From Abiotrophia sp965245735 (GTDB taxonomy: Bacteria; Bacillota; Bacilli; Lactobacillales; Aerococcaceae): a stretch of DNA of 24,055 bases. The stretch lies in assembly GCA_965245735.1 (NCBI GenBank), contig CBDFAX010000029.1, positions 1 to 24,055 of the forward strand, read 5' to 3'. The notes below the pieces were generated by a model. The model saw nothing but the letters and a program-made list of their open reading frames with translations. It was not told the DNA's origin and did no database searches. The position numbers and the translations under genes were made by a program. Positions 21,070 through 24,055 of this stretch are shown here, piece by piece. Within the stretch, counting starts at the first letter, position 1. Every line of letters begins with the position of its first letter.

Positions 21070-22434
21070 ATGGCAAGTTTAGTCGATCGTTGGCAAGAGC
21101 GCCTGATGCCTATCGCCAACAAAGTCGGGAACCAACGGTTCCTTGTTGCACTTCGGGATTCCTTTATTGGGACTATGCCGGTTATTATGGCCGGATCATT
21201 CGCTCTCATGATTAATGCCTTTTTGGCGGATTTACCTGGCCAATTTGGCAATACCTTCATCCCGCAAACTTTTGGTTGGTTGATTGATATCAACTACATC
21301 CTCTTCAAAGGGTCTATCCCAATTGTTGTCTTCCTCTTTCTCTTTAACTTTGGTGTTAATATCGCCAAGATTTACAAGGTGGATACAGTCTCCGCTGGTT
21401 TGGTGGCTGTTGCTTCCTACGTCATTACCATTGCCAATACGGTAACGCAGAACTTTAAGCTAGAAAATGTTGACTCTAAGGCCTTAGCTGGACTCCTGGG
21501 CGATAAGCTACAAGGTGTAGCAGTTCAAGGGGAGGAATTAGCGGTTACGGTACGTAATGCCATTCCGCTAGACCAAATCGGGGCCAAGGGTTACTTTACA
21601 GGGATTATCATTGGTTTCGTATCGGTCATCATCTTCTGTAAGGTCATGAATCGGAACTGGACCATTAAGTTGCCAGATTCAGTACCACCTGCTATCGTTA
21701 AGCCTTTCCTATCCATCATTCCGGCAGCCATTGCCATGTATGTAGTCGCTATTGCCACTTATGCCTTCAATCAATTGACCGGCGAATTGATGATTACCTG
21801 GGTTTATAAGGTCTTACAAGCGCCACTGCTTAATATGTCGCAAAGCTTCTTGGCTGTCCTCATTATTGTCATCTTAAACAAGATTTTCTGGTTCTTCGGC
21901 CTCCACGGCGGCAACGTCTTGGCGCCTGTTATGTCCAGTCTCTTCGGGGTGACCATGCTAGCCAACTTAGAAGCCTACCGCGCTGGTACCACTATTCCTT
22001 ATCTATGGACGGATAATTCCTTCGGTGCCTTTGTCTGGTTCGATGCCATTGGCTTAGCTATCTCCATTCTCTGGATGGCACGTAGTCGTCATTTGCGTGA
22101 AGTGGCTAAGTTAGGGATCTTCCCTATGGTCTTTAACATCGGGGAACCTGTCATGTACGGGGTGCCAATCGTCCTCAACCCAATTATGTTCATCCCATTT
22201 GTCCTCAGTCCAGTGCTGATGGTAACGGTGGCTTATTTTGCGACAACTATGGGCTTGGTAGCACCGGTTACTCAGAACGTAACTTGGGTAATGCCGCCTG
22301 TTCTCTATGGCTTCTTCGCCACAGCCTTTGACTGGCGAGCTATCGTTCTGTCCTTGATTAATATTGGGATTTCCACTGCCGTCTACTATCCATTCGTTAA
22401 GATTGCCGACAAACAACAGGAGATGGGCGCATGA
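21070..22434 (+). CDS. PTS Lac/cellobiose-family IIC component (permease)
   Basis: This 454-residue membrane permease of the Lac family carries LPDSVPPAIVKPFLSIIPA, the FFGLHGGNV motif and FNIGEPVMYGVPIVLNP. In known IIC structures the His and Glu of the last two lie at the sugar site. It has about ten hydrophobic segments. With the IIA and IIB upstream it forms a full sugar-phosphorylating transporter. AAGGAGG precedes ATG 21070. Its stop codon overlaps the start of the GH35 gene in ATGA (22431-22434), so the permease and the glycosidase are translationally coupled. This makes the GH35 substrate the likely import product. Confidence 0.93.
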   Translation: MASLVDRWQERLMPIANKVGNQRFLVALRDSFIGTMPVIMAGSFALMINAFLADLPGQFGNTFIPQTFGWLIDINYILFKGSIPIVVFLFLFNFGVNIAKIYKVDTVSAGLVAVASYVITIANTVTQNFKLENVDSKALAGLLGDKLQGVAVQGEELAVTVRNAIPLDQIGAKGYFTGIIIGFVSVIIFCKVMNRNWTIKLPDSVPPAIVKPFLSIIPAAIAMYVVAIATYAFNQLTGELMITWVYKVLQAPLLNMSQSFLAVLIIVILNKIFWFFGLHGGNVLAPVMSSLFGVTMLANLEAYRAGTTIPYLWTDNSFGAFVWFDAIGLAISILWMARSRHLREVAKLGIFPMVFNIGEPVMYGVPIVLNPIMFIPFVLSPVLMVTVAYFATTMGLVAPVTQNVTWVMPPVLYGFFATAFDWRAIVLSLINIGISTAVYYPFVKIADKQQEMGA

Positions 22435-24055
22435 CACAGTTCGAAATTCGCGACCAATTCTATTTAGATGGTAAGCCCTTCAAAATTCTGTCAGGGGCTA
22501 TCCAGTATTTCCGTCTGCATCCAGATCAATGGGAAGACACTCTCTACAATCTCAAGGCGCTAGGCTACAATACCGTCGAGACTTACATTCCTTGGAATTT
22601 GCATGAGCCTCATGAAGGAGTCTTTGAAGACCGTGACTTGCTGGATTTCAAAGCCTACTTTGACCTAGTCAGTCGAATGGGACTTCACTTGATTGTTCGC
22701 CCATGTCCCTATATTTGTGCAGAGTTTGATTTTGGGGGCCTGCCGGCTTGGTTGCTCAACTATCCTGGCATGCGATATCGCACCTATGATCAGGCCTTTT
22801 TGGCCAAGGTAGCGGCTTATTATGATTGGCTCCTACCACAGCTAGTACCTTATCAGTTCACTCACGGGGGCCCCATCTTGATGATGCAAGTCGAAAACGA
22901 GTATGGCTCCTATGCAGAAGACAAAGACTATTTACGGGCCGTGGCCCAAATGATGCGTGACCGGGGTATAGATGTGCCACTCTTTACCTCGGATGGCACC
23001 TGGATTGAAGCGCTAGAGTCCGGTACCTTGATTGAAGATGATATCTTTGTCACTGGTAACTTCGGCTCGGATGCACCGGGCAATACCCAAGCCCTCCAAG
23101 CCTTCTTCGACCGTCATGGCAAGCAATGGCCGCTTATGTGTACGGAGTTCTGGGATGGTTGGTTCAACCGTTGGAATGAGCCTATTGTCCGCCGTGACCC
23201 GGAGGACTTGGCCCATGATGTTAAGGAAATGATGGCTGTCGGCAGTGTCAACCTCTTCCTCTTGCGAGGCGGGACCAACTTTGGCTTTATTAATGGCTGT
23301 TCTGCACGCAAGCATCGGGATCTCCCACAGGTCACTTCTTATGACTTTGATGCCCCAATTAATGAATGGGGCCAAGCAACTGCCAAATATTATGCAGTTC
23401 AGCGGGTGACCCATGAGCTTTTCCCAGACTTACCACAGCTTGAGCCCCGTAGTCGCCAGGCTAGAGCCTATGGCACCTATCCAGTGCTTGGCTGGGCCGA
23501 CTTGTTAGAAGTCGCCGACCAGTTAGGAACCGGCCAAGAAGTGGACTACCCGCTAGCCATGGAAGCCTTGGGCCAACACTATGGTTATACGCTCTATCGG
23601 ACGCGGGTCGCACACCATGGCCATCCGGAACGACTTAAAATCATCAATGCCCATGACCGGGTTCAGGTCTTTATCCAAGGCAAGCACCTAGTGACCCAAT
23701 ACCGAGAAGACATTGGCGATGAAGTGCTCTTTGATACCGACCAGGCCACTGCTCAAGTCGATGTCTTGGTAGAAAATATGGGGCGCGTCAATTACGGCTT
23801 CAAACTCAATAGTCCGACTCAATCTAAGGGCATTAAGGGCGGCGTTATGATTAACCACCAGTTCCGCAAAGGCTTCAGACAATATGCCCTAGAATTCAAG
23901 CCAGACATGCTAGAAGCGGTTAGCTACCATGAAGGTCCGCGACCTACACAACCAGAAAGTCCCCATTTCTACCGCTTCGAGGTTGAGATGGATCAGATTC
24001 AGGATACCTTTATTGATTGCTCTGCCTATGGTAAGGGTTGCGTCTGTGTCAATGG
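22431..24055 (+). CDS. GH35 beta-galactosidase, 3' end beyond the window
   Basis: The frame is open to the right edge: 541 codons of an expected 590-600. MTQFEIRDQFYLDGKPFKIL and SGAIQYFRLHPDQW are the standard GH35 start. The barrel carries VENEYGSY with acid/base Glu157 and CTEFWDGWFNRW with nucleophile Glu239, followed by RGGTNFGFINGCSAR. There is no signal peptide, so it acts in the cytoplasm, like pneumococcal BgaC, which prefers Gal-beta-1,3-GlcNAc. Next to a PTS it may hydrolyse a phosphorylated disaccharide. From memory, GH35 GnbG of Lactobacillus casei does this with lacto-N-biose or galacto-N-biose phosphate. Coupled to IIC by a 4-base overlap. Specificity is inferred from context. 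Confidence 0.92.
   Translation, partial: MTQFEIRDQFYLDGKPFKILSGAIQYFRLHPDQWEDTLYNLKALGYNTVETYIPWNLHEPHEGVFEDRDLLDFKAYFDLVSRMGLHLIVRPCPYICAEFDFGGLPAWLLNYPGMRYRTYDQAFLAKVAAYYDWLLPQLVPYQFTHGGPILMMQVENEYGSYAEDKDYLRAVAQMMRDRGIDVPLFTSDGTWIEALESGTLIEDDIFVTGNFGSDAPGNTQALQAFFDRHGKQWPLMCTEFWDGWFNRWNEPIVRRDPEDLAHDVKEMMAVGSVNLFLLRGGTNFGFINGCSARKHRDLPQVTSYDFDAPINEWGQATAKYYAVQRVTHELFPDLPQLEPRSRQARAYGTYPVLGWADLLEVADQLGTGQEVDYPLAMEALGQHYGYTLYRTRVAHHGHPERLKIINAHDRVQVFIQGKHLVTQYREDIGDEVLFDTDQATAQVDVLVENMGRVNYGFKLNSPTQSKGIKGGVMINHQFRKGFRQYALEFKPDMLEAVSYHEGPRPTQPESPHFYRFEVEMDQIQDTFIDCSAYGKGCVCVN

Noticed and set aside
23013..23414. Minus-strand open frames within the GH35 gene
   Set aside because: They overlap strongly conserved GH35 coding sequence and show no start signal; shadows of the real gene.

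Overview
This looks like the chromosome of a low-to-mid GC Gram-positive of the Lactobacillales. The signs are AGGAGG ribosome binding sites, sigma-A promoters, CcpA-type cre boxes, PTS and Msm-type sugar operons, and many short hairpin-plus-T-run terminators. An Aerococcaceae-like host (Abiotrophia is one candidate) would fit, but the species cannot be proven from the window. No rRNA, tRNA, CRISPR array, transposase or phage gene was seen.

Layout. (1) 1-4028: the end of a HAD-phosphatase/APH-kinase fusion, a ClC chloride/proton antiporter with a TrkA-C tail, and a convergent APC amino-acid permease. (2) 4029-12881: an alpha-galactoside region. It has a GH36-like glycosidase, a convergent AraC-type regulator (MsmR/RafR-like) and, divergent from that, a solute-binding protein, two permeases and a classical GH36 alpha-galactosidase (msmEFG-aga order). 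No ABC ATPase is present. A nearly identical 31-bp direct-repeat element lies upstream of both the GH36-like gene and msmE, so one regulator probably controls both units. (3) 12882-16576: a run of unrecognised membrane proteins. It starts with four tandem paralogues (one truncated, two intact, one frameshifted), followed by a 408-residue membrane protein with a soluble C-terminal domain and a 263-residue membrane protein. Local motifs suggest all are built from one membrane module; this is the most novel part of the window. (4) 16577-24055: a second sugar region with an RpiR/SIS regulator, an uncharacterised TIM-barrel-like protein of a family seen near PTS genes, a ROK repressor, and a divergent operon of Lac/cellobiose-type PTS IIB, IIA and IIC plus a GH35 beta-galactosidase that runs off the window.

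How it works together. The msm block should import raffinose/melibiose-type sugars as intact sugars for cytoplasmic cleavage by Aga, with the AraC regulator as activator and CcpA as brake. The PTS block should phosphorylate and import a beta-galactoside that the GH35 enzyme splits. Its promoter is a consensus sigma-A promoter covered by a perfect cre, with several dyads in the leader. The msmE-msmF-msmG-aga block is visibly more AT-rich than its flanks, suggesting a mosaic origin.
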